Assembly (NCBI GenBank): GCA_002794465.1
Contig: MTSL01000014.1
Location: 1 to 64,000, forward strand
Length of the DNA: 64,000 bases
Origin: Paramicrosporidium saccamoebae
Lineage: Eukaryota > Rozellomycota
Reading direction: 5' to 3'
Shown: piece after piece, positions 52,189 through 61,693 of the stretch
Numbering within the stretch: position 1 is the first letter of the stretch
Layout: every line of letters starts with the position of its first letter
The notes under the pieces: generated by a model
The model's database searches: none
Told to the model about the DNA's origin: nothing
Seen by the model: the letters and a program-made list of their open reading frames with translations, nothing else
Program-made: the position numbers and the translations under genes

Positions 52189-55100
52189 ATGGATGGAATC
52201 CTTCGCGCCCTGCAGGAAGCCGTCATCTGTCAAGGCGGTCCCATTGGTAGAACCCGTTGTAGTCGCTAATGGACAGGCCTTCAAATAGACGAGTTTTATG
52301 AACTGGCCGAGAAGAGATATCAAGAGCTGTTAGACACTGAACTAACCGAGGCGGGCCGGAAACAGCTCTGGAGAGAAGCGGGTCAATGCGGACTCTTTTT
52401 ATTTGTACCCGCAGAGTATATTACTGACGTTATAGATGCAAAACAACTGTAATGACGTGGATAAACGCACCAAGAGCAGTGGGACTGGGAACGGCGACTC
52501 TGACAATCTTTTTAGTATTGCTTGCCCTCCTTACGAGTTGGAGAATGTTTCAATAGTGTGTTCAACAGAGGAACGTTTGAATTTTTATACAAAAGGTCGG
52601 CCGTTGCGTCTCAACGAGCTGCAAATCCGGGCTCTCGAAATTATTGCCAAAACAATGCGACGTGGCATCACACAGGCCGAGGTGGCAAAACAATTATCAC
52701 TGGACCCACGCAGTTTCTTTCATCAGCTCAAAGCGCTGTTGGAATACCATCTGGTGACACGCATTCCCGTGTCATGTAACCGGTCGTTTACATATCTACT
52801 GCATTTGAACCGTCTGGCCCCAGAAGACGAGACTTGTGCTGCAGAGGGGGAGGAAACGACAGTGACGCCAAGTGTCGTGTCGGTGCGGTCACGGATTGTG
52901 GAACTTTTGGAGACGGCTCCGGGGAAGAAGTTGCCCGCTCAGGAAGTGTATCGGCTGCTGGGTGGGCCGCAGTTTGTGCGCATTTATCGTCGCAATATTT
53001 CTTGGTTGGTCGAGCATGGTTTTATTGAATGTATTGTGGCTGAAGAACTGGGTGCATTTAAGCGGATTTTGAAATTCAAAAAGAATCTCACCGACCTGGC
53101 CCGCAAACCCGTCAAGCCCGTCGTTCCCGTTGAGGAAAATGCACCATTACAGGAACTTGTCACTGGTGCCTCGTTGGAGCGACAAATCCGCGATTATATT
53201 GACGCCAGCGGCGGGACGGGCCGCACTCTGACTGAGGCAATGCATGACTTTGGCATTGGTCGAAAGTTGGCCTACCGCATTGGGGATCGACTGACCAATG
53301 GAAAGTACTTTAGTGACTCGGATGTGGTCAAAGTACCCGAGTTTTCAGGAAAGGAGCGACGCCATCGGTTTTTCACTACTGACGGTCAAACTCGCGATAC
53401 TGCTGATGTGGTGCTGTTGGGCTCGATGGCGCGTGATTCGGTCAATCGAGCGAGACGACTAAAGGCGCTATTGCAAATTGTGTCAGAGGCGGTGATTGTG
53501 GAGAGTGGAAAGCCCCTAATCAACGATCTACAGCAACGGTTAAACGAACAAGAGTTTTCCATGGACGGCAAGACGCTCAAACGGATGATAAAGTACCTCG
53601 AGGACGAGGGACTAATTCGGACAGTGGTGGTAGTGCTGGCTGGCGTTAATAGGACAGTGTTGATAAAGGCCAATCTTGCCTCCAATGATCCTCAGGTATT
53701 GGAATTTATTGAAAAACTCAAAAAGAACCGCGCTGACCTTGCTGTGTTACCCCCCGACACTGTTTCAGAGCCTGCCAAGGAGCACAAGTTTAAGATGCAA
53801 AAATACGGCTATGTATTTGGGATCCTTCAGCGGTGTCGTCGACTTCATTCCTATTTAGTGCAAGAAGTGATCCTGCCACGGTCTAATGGCGAAGACCCTT
53901 GGATCTGTGAAACACTCAATACCCTGTTCCGAGAACTGCCCCTAAGTGTCTTTCTCAAGATTATTGGGGTGGGTGCCATTTCCACTCGTTTGTCCGACTT
54001 CCTTGCCGAGCCCAGTCATCATGATTTGACGGTGGAGGCCCTGCCGCCGGCAATCAGAGAGGAGCTTCATCGACGTCGGATAGACCGACACAAGACTGTG
54101 ATAAAGAAGCTGATGGAGTTGTTGGTGCAATTTGGTTTGGCCATCCCCGATGTCCGCTATCCCAGCGTGGCCTTTCGACTTCCCTATCAATACAAGCTTG
54201 TCCAAAAAGTAAACATTATGGACATTGGCACCGGCTCGGTTCTGAAAAGCGTAGATTTAGCCTCGCCCAGGGCAGTGGATGAGTATTGGGACTGGCTTGC
54301 AAGTCTGGCAGAGCAATCAGTGTCGGTACACCCGAGTCTGGCCATGGCGTATTCACTGGCAACACGAAAGGACAGCTGGCAGTCTGTCTCTCCCTATAGC
54401 AAAGCCTTTAAAAAGGCCCTCCGACGCATCATCTCACAATCCCTCTCTCCCCAAGCCCTGGAGGAGGAGATGGGGAAGATTCAGGACGATTTTGAAATTG
54501 ACCGTGAAACTCTGATGCGAGCATATCAGGAACTGGAGCAAGAGTCGCAAAAGACCCGAACGAGACGGCTGGAGGAGCGGCGGGCGAAAAAGGTTGTCAG
54601 TCGTACTCGAGATATTCTCCCCAGAGCCGTCGAGAGCGACGAGGATCCTAATGAGCGCAGTAGACGGGCAGTATTACAGACATTCTCTGCATCAGAATTG
54701 GATTCGATCCGACGCTGTTTTTTCATTTTGCAATATCCGCGATTCCGTCTGCCCACGGGCAGCTGCCAATGGGGTCTCATTGAGACGCTCTACCGGGATG
54801 GCCTTATTCCGGGCACTCGTCAGGGCGATGAGATCCGCACCATGATTCAACGCTTTCTAGTTTCCTTTGAGCAGAGCAAAAAGATGCGGCGTGTAGAATT
54901 GACATTTCGCAGCATTGAGGCTCTCATCAAAGTCGGTGCTATACCTCCCATCCCCGCTCTGGAGGACAGTGTCGAGTCCAATTTCGCCCACGTGTTTGTA
55001 TATTTCCAGGACTTGTTTGGAAGGATTGGTGAAATCAAAAAACATTGGTGGTCAAAGCAGCGTGGAAAATGTATTTCAGAGTCAGTACCTTTGTTTAGCG

Positions 55101-55948
55101 AGAAATCTACAGTCCTGGTTGAGCCTACACAAACCAATGCCCCTACTGTACAATCCATGGCGCTTGTGGATGAGGGACCAAGTGCCTTTGATCCGGAGCA
55201 GAATTGGCGGAAAATGTCACGCATCCAACAATTTCGACATTTTCTTGAAAAGTCGTCCATTGTACCCTTGGCCAAGCCTTTGGAGATTTCTAGTGGCTAT
55301 GCTGCAGAATGGACAGCCATTAAAAAGATTCTCGCCATCCCAACCAGACAATATGACGCAACAATTTCCAAAGATTATCTGCAGCGCTACTCACCGGAGC
55401 GGGTTGATGCCGCCGTGCAGCAAATGGTTGCTACGGGTTTGCTCACCAAAGGCGAATCGGCCCGCTTTAGACCGCGCATTCCGGGCGGAGAATTCCTGGT
55501 AAATGAAGCATTTGTTGCTATTATTGATGGCTGCGAGTGGAATCTTGACAGTGATGGAACCGAATTATGGCCGTTGATGGTGCAGGCGAGTCGGGATCAG
55601 GTGACCTTGTCGTTTGAAATGGCCAGAAGTGTCCCACAACTAGTCGTCTCCTCTATACCCACAAGAAGCATCAGGTCTTTGACTACAGCAATCAACAATA
55701 ATCTTGACCATGGCTCTGACTCGGTTTGGTTTACCATTGACGGAACTCTGAGATCCGATGTTTTTTGTGCTGCCTGCAAGTTTGTACATGAACAAATCTT
55801 TAGCCATCCCGGCATTAGTGCCGTCCATTTAAAAGAATCTTGCTTCCCATTTCTCAGCGAGGAGGAAGTCACCATCGTGCTACAAGTCTTGCTGGAAGCA
55901 GAATTTCTAGAGGTCGAAGAGGGACTAGACAACTATTATGCACTCTAA
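52189..55948 (+). CDS. TFC3: TFIIIC B-block-binding subunit (TFC3)
   Basis: Three exons: 52189-52246, 52277-52404 and 52436-55948; introns 30 and 31 nt; 1232 residues. The first 62 residues (MDGILRALQEAVICQGGPIG...) come from two small exons; the ATG at 52436 alone would miss them. Several winged-helix modules follow (GITQAEVAKQLSLDPRSFFHQ, then RTLTEAMHDFGIGRKLAYRI). The C-terminus (DVFCAACKFVHEQIFSHPGI, LQVLLEAEFLEVEE) matches the end of yeast Tfc3. The protein recognises the B box of tRNA genes and recruits TFIIIB for RNA polymerase III. It is divergent from casein kinase I with 272 bp between starts. Confidence 0.87.
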
Positions 55949-56015
55949 CCGCCCGCTGTAAAGAGCCCTACTATTGTATTTTCACATCTTTAATGAAATT
56001 CTGATTCTAAACTAT

Positions 56016-56090
56016 TTAGTCGCTGTCATCACTGTCGCTAGCATCGCTGTCACTAGTATCACTGTCACTAGCATCACTATCGCTGTTCTC
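56016..56090 (-). repeat. Coding 15-bp repeat (SD[AT]SD)
   Basis: Units TCACTGTCGCTAGCA/TCACTGTCACTAGTA in the last codons of the Utp12-domain gene, encoding the repetitive acidic tail SDSDASDSDTSDSD. Confidence 0.75.
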
Positions 56091-56789
56091 AGCAACGTCT
56101 TCATCCATTTCCTCATCCATGTCCTCTTCTTCTCCAGATTCCAGCTCATCGTCATATTCTTCCTCAGGCTGCTCCGTAATTACCTCGACACCCTCATCAT
56201 CGTCTTCACTGTCGTCATAGGTGGCCACAGGCATCTCCATCAGTCGGGCAAAGTCTTCTTGTTCTCCCCGGCCGTTTACTTGTCCCAGCATTAACTGTAT
56301 CCGACCCCGCAACATGACCATCCGTCGGTGTGTCTTGGTTCGTGCCTCTATGAGTTTTTGTAGCGGTTCCACTCGACTGGGAAGGTCAGGTACCGTCAAC
56401 AAATAGGCCGCATGTTCAGTCAGCAACAGTCGCAGCCACGGGACGAGCTGCATGGCGCGCATCGGACGACGTTGAATACGCACAACAAGTGCATCAAGCA
56501 GCGGCAGAGCATAAGTGGGCGGCATACGGCGCAGCGAAGAGCGTATTAGGTCCGTGTCCGTGTTGCTCAGGGCATTCTCCAAAAGGTCGCTGTCTGAAGA
56601 GGTGAGGCTCTGCGTGAGAATGTCGCAAAGCGAGTGCACGCGCGGTGTAGGAAGCTTCTGGAATGCCGCTGTCGGGTCTATAAAACCATCCGGAGACGGC
56701 GTCGTGGGAAAGGGCTCTGTCAATATTTCGTCCTTTGTCATCCTGTCTGAATCTGAATCCCCGGTCCGGGTGTATTGGCTGGTGACCAT
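56016..56789 (-). CDS. UTP5: UTP5/WDR43-like Utp12-domain protein
   Basis: 257 residues. Residues about 50-170 are a Utp12 domain (HSLCDILTQSLTSSDSDLLE, MPPTYALPLLDALVVRI, LRLLLTEHAAYLLTVPDLPS, MVMLRGRIQLMLGQV), closest to the C-terminus of Utp5/WDR43. The protein then ends in a strongly acidic tail with repeated SDxSD. The WD40 propeller of Utp5 orthologues is missing, and the upstream 73 bp before the next gene leaves no room for it, so only the C-terminal half is encoded here. It would act in the t-Utp subcomplex that joins rDNA transcription to pre-18S processing. Confidence 0.82.
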   Translation of the reverse strand: MVTSQYTRTGDSDSDRMTKDEILTEPFPTTPSPDGFIDPTAAFQKLPTPRVHSLCDILTQSLTSSDSDLLENALSNTDTDLIRSSLRRMPPTYALPLLDALVVRIQRRPMRAMQLVPWLRLLLTEHAAYLLTVPDLPSRVEPLQKLIEARTKTHRRMVMLRGRIQLMLGQVNGRGEQEDFARLMEMPVATYDDSEDDDEGVEVITEQPEEEYDDELESGEEEDMDEEMDEDVAENSDSDASDSDTSDSDASDSDDSD

Positions 56790-56862
56790 TATTGTCCATC
56801 CGTGGATCTTTCTAATCTGGTGGTCTTTCTCGACTTTCCATCAGTAGACTCACACTCACGCA

Positions 56863-57107
56863 ATGGAGAGCATTGACCCGGAATGTACCAAACTCAAACA
56901 GAAATACGAGGCATGCTTCTATACCTGGTATTCTGAGAAATTCCTCAAGGGAGATACCCGCGACGAGTGTGCTGGACTGTTCAAAGAGTATCGCGCCTGT
57001 CTTGATGTACAATAATGATTATTGACTATATGATGTAGAGGACACTAAAGGCCAAAAATATTGATCAACTAATAGAAGAGCACTACAAGGCCGGCGAGAC
57101 ACCTTGA
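56863..57107 (+). CDS. MDM35: MDM35/TRIAP1 twin-CX9C protein
   Basis: Two exons, 56863-57006 and 57039-57107, with a 32-nt intron; 70 residues. Residues Cys8/Cys18 and Cys36/Cys46 form two CX9C pairs, and CFYTWYSEKFLKGD is the diagnostic segment of Mdm35/TRIAP1. In the intermembrane space Mdm35 chaperones Ups/PRELI proteins, which move phosphatidic acid and phosphatidylserine between membranes. It supports a functional mitochondrion alongside YME1. It is divergent from the UTP5 gene with only 73 bp between starts. Confidence 0.9.
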
Positions 57108-57523
57108 ATAAACGCCTTGTGCACTGAATGTAGTGGGAGGACTATTATTCTTGTCCTGCTGTTGGCACGGGTCGTGGTGGCTTTATAATGTCACACCCAC
57201 ATTCAAAGTTCACGGTTAGATTGTGGAAGGCATTGATATGACCAAGGAGGAATGCAATATTAGCCTTACAAAGTCTTTGCCCCTTCCACAGCTACTCCCA
57301 TCAAGTGGGGGCAAAGAGTTTAATACTCGACATGGCACTGTAATTTTTCACAATTATACTACTACCATCCTGTCTTCCTCGAGTTGAATGTGCGCATGGA
57401 ATTACTAGACTCGATTATTATTCTGTCACAGAAACCATGGATCTTTATTATAAACTCGTTATAAACTTGTTGTAAACTGGTTATAAACTGGTTATAAACT
57501 TTACAATACCAATTTAGCCATTC
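57108..57523. other. Spacer with short tandem repeat
   Basis: 3' flank of the next gene. Its right half is homologous to 58230-58360 (CCAATACCCGACATATTAC versus TAATACTCGACATGGCAC, then the ACTACCATC and GGAATTACxAGACT blocks). Bases 57447-57503 are a 12-bp tandem repeat. No gene seen. Confidence 0.55.
57447..57503. repeat. 12-bp tandem repeat (TTATAAACTGG)
   Basis: Five copies of TTATAAACTxG with small changes, just past the stop codon of the next gene. Confidence 0.85.
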
Positions 57524-57997
57524 CTACAGCCTGGCTAAATCGTGGGGCATATCGAAACCGTGATAATCAAAAACGACAGACATTATGAGAACGTCTGGAA
57601 TTTCGTGATCAGAAATGTCGCGATATGTGACTTGCTTGGACGTAGGACTCGCAAGCGCCTTCTCCATCGCAGTAGCCTTCAACAGCCAATATGGGGTTGC
57701 TTTCCTCGCCACTGCTATCACTACAGTGTCGCCCACTTCAAGATAAGCAGTTTCCTCTCTCCCAACCATCGCCTCGTTCTCACGAATCACGCAAACCGAG
57801 CCTGCACCAGTGAGGGAGATCCGATTATCACTCATAACAATGCTGACGCAGCTATAAGAGTTGCAGATCAGTTTGCTCAAAGTATTGGGGCCGCTATTCC
57901 AATGGAGTCCCGAGGACATAAATTCGATCTTGCCCAGCTGCAACTGGCTAGCATAGGATACCGCACAAAGCAACGAAATGATGATTGTTGCATGCAT
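57524..57997 (-). CDS. Small secreted protein, SSP family member 4
   Basis: 157 residues. Signal peptide MHATIIISLLCAVSYAS, then the family start LQLGKIEFMSSGLHW. Core: NRISLTGAGS, VCVIRENEAMVG, LEVGDTVVIAVARK, and the C-terminal strand VLIMSVVFDYHGFD. It is about half identical to its neighbour at 58396 (member 5), including the 3' flank, so the pair is a recent tandem duplication. The duplicated Cys pairs (CNSYSCVSI versus CNPYKCVTI) are conserved between the two. Confidence 0.8.
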   Translation of the reverse strand: MHATIIISLLCAVSYASQLQLGKIEFMSSGLHWNSGPNTLSKLICNSYSCVSIVMSDNRISLTGAGSVCVIRENEAMVGREETAYLEVGDTVVIAVARKATPYWLLKATAMEKALASPTSKQVTYRDISDHEIPDVLIMSVVFDYHGFDMPHDLARL

Positions 57998-58395
57998 AGT
58001 ACTACAACTCCGATCCTACGTCGTCTTATAGTGCTCTAATTTGCCATTTTGAGCACCTGCCAACGCCATTTGTCCAGCGGTGCTTTCAAATGCTGACGGT
58101 GAGCGCATAAAAACTTTTGGTTGAAATCCCGAGTCTGTAGCTTTACCATCTCACACTAACGGCAAACAGTTGTTATGTGATATTGGTCTTGCAAATCCTT
58201 GTCCTCTCCCTAGTCGCTACCGTCAAGCGGATAAAGAGTCCAATACCCGACATATTACTTTAATTCTCACAATGCTACTACCATCGTGCTGAGTGCGCAC
58301 ATGGAATTACCAGACTTTAGCGCTACCTTGTCAAAAAAGTCACGAGTCTTCATTATAAACTTTTTGAAGCTTTACAGTACTAATTGTAGCAATGT
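57998..58395. other. Spacer of the first duplicated unit
   Basis: About 398 bp, homologous in its right part to 57290-57440. TATAAG lies at 58028, 30 bp before the gene's start codon. Nothing else seen. Confidence 0.5.
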
Positions 58396-58872
58396 TTACA
58401 GCTTGGCGAAAGCTTGGGGCACGCCAAAGCCGTTAGGATTAGAGACTACAGGCACTATGAGAAAGTCGGGAATTTCCTCTTCGAAAATGTCGCGATATGT
58501 GACTCCCTTGGTTGTGTTAGGACTTTCAAGCGCCTTTTCTATCGCAGCGGCCTTTAGTAACCAATTTGGAGTCCCTTCCTTTGCCACTGCTATTACTACA
58601 GTGTCCCCTACTTCAAGATGCGCATATTCCTCTTTCCCAACTATCACCTCGTTCCCACGAACCACGCAAATCGAGCCTTCACCAGCGAGGGCGATTCGAT
58701 TACCAGTCATAATGATGGTGACACACTTGTAAGGATTGCAAATTTTTTTGCTCCAGCGATTTGGGCCTCTAGTCAAGTGGAGTTCCGAAGACATGGATTC
58801 GATCCTGCCCAGCTGCAACTGGCTGGCATGGGATAGCGCACAAAGGAACAAGATAATGATTACTGCATACAT
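58396..58872 (-). CDS. Small secreted protein, SSP family member 5
   Basis: 158 residues, closest to member 4. Signal peptide MYAVIIILFLCALSHAS, then LQLGRIESMSSELHL. Core: NRIALAGEGS, ICVVRGNEVIVG, LEVGDTVVIAVAKE; C-terminal strand FLIVPVVSNPNGFGVPQ. The period between the stop codons of members 4 and 5 is 872 bp, close to the 0.9-kb period of members 6-9. Confidence 0.8.
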   Translation of the reverse strand: MYAVIIILFLCALSHASQLQLGRIESMSSELHLTRGPNRWSKKICNPYKCVTIIMTGNRIALAGEGSICVVRGNEVIVGKEEYAHLEVGDTVVIAVAKEGTPNWLLKAAAIEKALESPNTTKGVTYRDIFEEEIPDFLIVPVVSNPNGFGVPQAFAKL

Positions 58873-59467
58873 GGCACTATAATGTCGCGTAGTGGAGGGA
58901 ATACTACGGACTTTGTCACCACTGTTTATCCGGGAGGCGAGAGAATTCTTTTATCATAAAGTACACCTTATTCCCATCGTTTTCTCGGATCTGATCGGGT
59001 CTATCCGGAGATGCGATCGTTTCTAGGGATTGGTCAGGCCGCGTCAAATTCCCTCTACGTCATTTTGACGTTTCCCACTATTGCGCGCTACTTCTTTCCT
59101 TCTTGTAGCTGGGTCATTTGGAACAAAGGACCCATACCATTTCACGCTAACAGCTATTATTAAGGTAGTAACAGGTGTACTGCATAGTGAGGATCATCAC
59201 GAATGGAATTGTTTGGCATAAGGAAACTCAACTATTGCCTTTTAGTAATTGGATCCCTCACGTTCTCGACTAGACTCAGCCAGCCATTCCACTACCTTAC
59301 ACCATCACCACCAGATCTCAAAATAACGCCGAGATTTACCCAAGATTTCAATCATCACCAATTCATAAACGTCTAATTATCACGTAGCTGGGGACAAATA
59401 GAAGCACTCGAAAATGCAGTATCAATGGTGAAAAGTCACAGACAGAAATGCATCATTTATTATCAAT
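58873..59467. other. Spacer with MITE-like copy
   Basis: Bases 58884-59062 are a repeat copy immediately upstream of member 5. At 59377-59400 a related fragment (CACGTAGCTGGGGACAAATA) starts the repeated 3' flank shared by members 6-8. No gene seen. Confidence 0.5.
58884..59062 (+). mobile_element. MITE-like dispersed repeat, copy H (long subtype)
   Basis: From GTCGCGTAGTGGAGGGAATA to CCCTCTACGTCAT. Contains TACTACGGACTTTGTCACCA and TTATCCGGGAGGCGAGAGAA, matching copy G. It begins 11 bp upstream of the start codon of member 5. Confidence 0.6.
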
Positions 59468-59899
59468 TTACTCGGCTCTAAGGGAAATAGTAACGACCTC
59501 CCCCGCCGCACCATCCACTGATTTCTCACTAAAGTTCCCAAGTATTTCCTCTAAACAAGGCTTTGTCATTCTGGGCGTTCCGCCCAAAACAATCACTATC
59601 AAGTCATCGGCTTTCGGTGCACTCTCCTCTGGCAATCGAGTGAGATTTCCGTGCTCGCGTCGGTACATATAACAAACAACGGCGCCATCATAGTAAACTT
59701 GCAGTTTCTCTGCTGTCAATCTGATTAGCGCACAGTTATTGTGAACCTGGAGCCCAATATAGTTAGGATTCCAGCTCGCTTGAACCGGCGAACCCTTACG
59801 TGCAGTAGGTTCTCCGAGTCGAAGAATGGAGCGCGGAAATCTTGATGCGCTTGCAAGCTTTAAAAGGGCACATAGAAATACAAGAAAGACTGCCTTCAT
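59468..59899 (-). CDS. Small secreted protein, SSP family member 6
   Basis: 143 residues. Signal peptide MKAVFLVFLCALLKLASAS followed by RFPRSILRLGEP. Core: LIRLTAEKLQVYYDGAVV, YMYRREHGNLTRLPE, ADDLIVIVLGGTP, then a helix PCLEEILGNFSEKSV and C-terminal strand EVVTISLRAE. Members 7 and 8 have the same order and length, so the three form a subfamily. All three carry an LGG motif in place of the plain GD...AV of other members. Confidence 0.8.
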   Translation of the reverse strand: MKAVFLVFLCALLKLASASRFPRSILRLGEPTARKGSPVQASWNPNYIGLQVHNNCALIRLTAEKLQVYYDGAVVCYMYRREHGNLTRLPEESAPKADDLIVIVLGGTPRMTKPCLEEILGNFSEKSVDGAAGEVVTISLRAE

Positions 59900-60370
59900 G
59901 GAGAGTTGCCGTCTTGTACGTCGCGTAGCAGGTCAAGTGGGATGGAACACGCCACGACGCTTCTGTCGAGCAGGTGCAAATTTTTTCATTATCATTAAAT
60001 GTACTTTGATTGGCCTGCCAAATTTGATTGCTTAATCTCCTATCAGGTTTCAGTGTAGGACCTATGGAAATCGTCCCAGCACTTTCTATTCAAATGCTGT
60101 TGTGTATTGGCTAATGATTATTCATGAACAATCCACATCCTCATCAGTCCATTCTCTTGCCTTGTCCTTCTAAAGAGTCGAACAAACCCACAATGTCTCA
60201 TTGGCAATTGCTACCAGATCTCAGATTATCATCACAATTTGCCCAAGATCTTGATCTTCATTAGCTCCTCAGTGTCCAATGTTCACGTAGCTGGGGGCGA
60301 ATGGAGGCACTCGAAAATTCAATATCAATGTCGGAGAATCACAGGCAGCAGTGCATCATTTATTATGGAT
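59900..60370. other. Spacer of tandem unit (members 6/7)
   Basis: Homologous to the spacers at 60803-61261 and 61694-62206: the shared order is a CTAATC-rich stretch, CCCATGGAAATCGxCCCA-like sequence, AATGATTATTCAT, a CCACATTCTCAxCAGT block, TGGCAATTGCTACCxGATCTC, then CACGTAGCTGGGG. No gene seen. Confidence 0.55.
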
Positions 60371-60802
60371 TCACTCGCCTATAAGGGGAATAATAACGAC
60401 CTCTGTCGCCGCACCACCCAGTGATTTTTTACTAAAGTTCCTAAGTATTTCCTCTAGACAAGATTGTGACATTCCAGGAAACCCGCCCAAAACAACCACT
60501 AGCAAGTCATCGGCTTGGATTGTACTTTGCTCTGGCAATCTAATGAGCCCTTCGAGCTCGCGTCGATACGTACGCCAAAGGATAGCACCCTCATAGCTAA
60601 TTTGCAGTCCCTTTGGTACCAATTTGATCAGCGCAAAGTTGTCGTGAACCTGAAGCTCAATATGGTCGGAAGTCTTGTGCACTTTAACGGCTGAACCGTC
60701 ACGTACAATAGGTCTTCCGAGCCGAAGACCATAGCGTCCAAATCTTGATGCGCTTACAAACTTCAATAAGGCGCATATAAGCACGAGGAGGATTGTCTTC
60801 AT
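60371..60802 (-). CDS. Small secreted protein, SSP family member 7
   Basis: 143 residues. Signal peptide MKTILLVLICALLKFVSAS, then RFGRYGLRLGRP. Core: FALIKLVPKGLQISYEGAIL, RTYRRELEGLIRLPE, ADDLLVVVLGGFP, helix SCLEEILRNFSKKSL, C-terminal EVVIIPLIGE. The C-terminus is nearly the same as in member 8. Confidence 0.8.
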   Translation of the reverse strand: MKTILLVLICALLKFVSASRFGRYGLRLGRPIVRDGSAVKVHKTSDHIELQVHDNFALIKLVPKGLQISYEGAILWRTYRRELEGLIRLPEQSTIQADDLLVVVLGGFPGMSQSCLEEILRNFSKKSLGGAATEVVIIPLIGE

Positions 60803-61261
60803 GAAACGTTGTCGTCTTGTGCGTCGCGTAGTAGGTCAATCACTACGGAACACGTCACAATGCTTCGGCCAAGCAAGGGCGAACCTTTATTACCATTAGG
60901 TGTACTTTTATTGGTCAGTCCGATCTGATTGTATAATACCCTACTCAAATTCTCAGTGCAGAGTCCATGGAGCATCTGCCATCGCTTTACTATTTAAATG
61001 AGAGTAGCATGCTATTTCATATTGACTAATGAGTATTCATAAGCAATCCACATTCTCACCAGTTCATAATCCTGCCTTATCTCTTTAAATAATCGACCAA
61101 ACTCATTGCTACCTATTGGCAATTGCTACCTGATCTCAGAATAGTACCGAGATTTATTCAAGATTCTAATCATCACTAACTCATTGACTTCTGATTATCA
61201 CGTAGCTGGGGACAAATAGAAACACTTGAAAACTCAGTATCAATATACTATTTATGCAGAC
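60803..61261. other. Spacer of tandem unit (members 7/8)
   Basis: Same repeated flank as 59900-60370, in the same order. No gene seen. Confidence 0.5.
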
Positions 61262-61693
61262 TTACTCGCCTATAAGGGGAATAGCGACGATCTCTGCCGC
61301 CGAAGCATTCTCTGATTTTTCACCAAAGTTTGTAAGTATTTCCTCTAGACAGGACCTTGTCATTTCAGGAGACCCACCCAAAATAACTACCAGCACGTCA
61401 TTGGCTCGATGTTCACTATTTTCTGGCAATCTAATGAGTTTTCCCAGCTTGCGGCGATACATACGCCAAAGGACGGCACCGGTAGAATGAACTTGCGCTC
61501 CCTTCAGTGTCAATTCGACTAGCGCACGGTTTTCGCGCACACGGAGCCCAACACGGTGAGGATTCCAGTTAGCTTTAACAGGTGAATCCTCACGTATAAT
61601 AGGTTCTCCGAGCCGAAAAATGTAACGTGGAAATCCTGATGCAATTGCAAGCTTTAAAAGAGCGCATAGAAGCACAAGAAAGATTGCTTTCAT
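61262..61693 (-). CDS. Small secreted protein, SSP family member 8
   Basis: 143 residues. Signal peptide MKAIFLVLLCALLKLAIAS, then GFPRYIFRLGEP. Core: RALVELTLKGAQVHSTGAVL, RMYRRKLGKLIRLPE, ANDVLVVILGGSP, helix SCLEEILTNFGEKSE, C-terminal EIVAIPLIGE. Its 5' flank contains the large CTAATCTGATTGT minisatellite. Confidence 0.8.
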   Translation of the reverse strand: MKAIFLVLLCALLKLAIASGFPRYIFRLGEPIIREDSPVKANWNPHRVGLRVRENRALVELTLKGAQVHSTGAVLWRMYRRKLGKLIRLPENSEHRANDVLVVILGGSPEMTRSCLEEILTNFGEKSENASAAEIVAIPLIGE

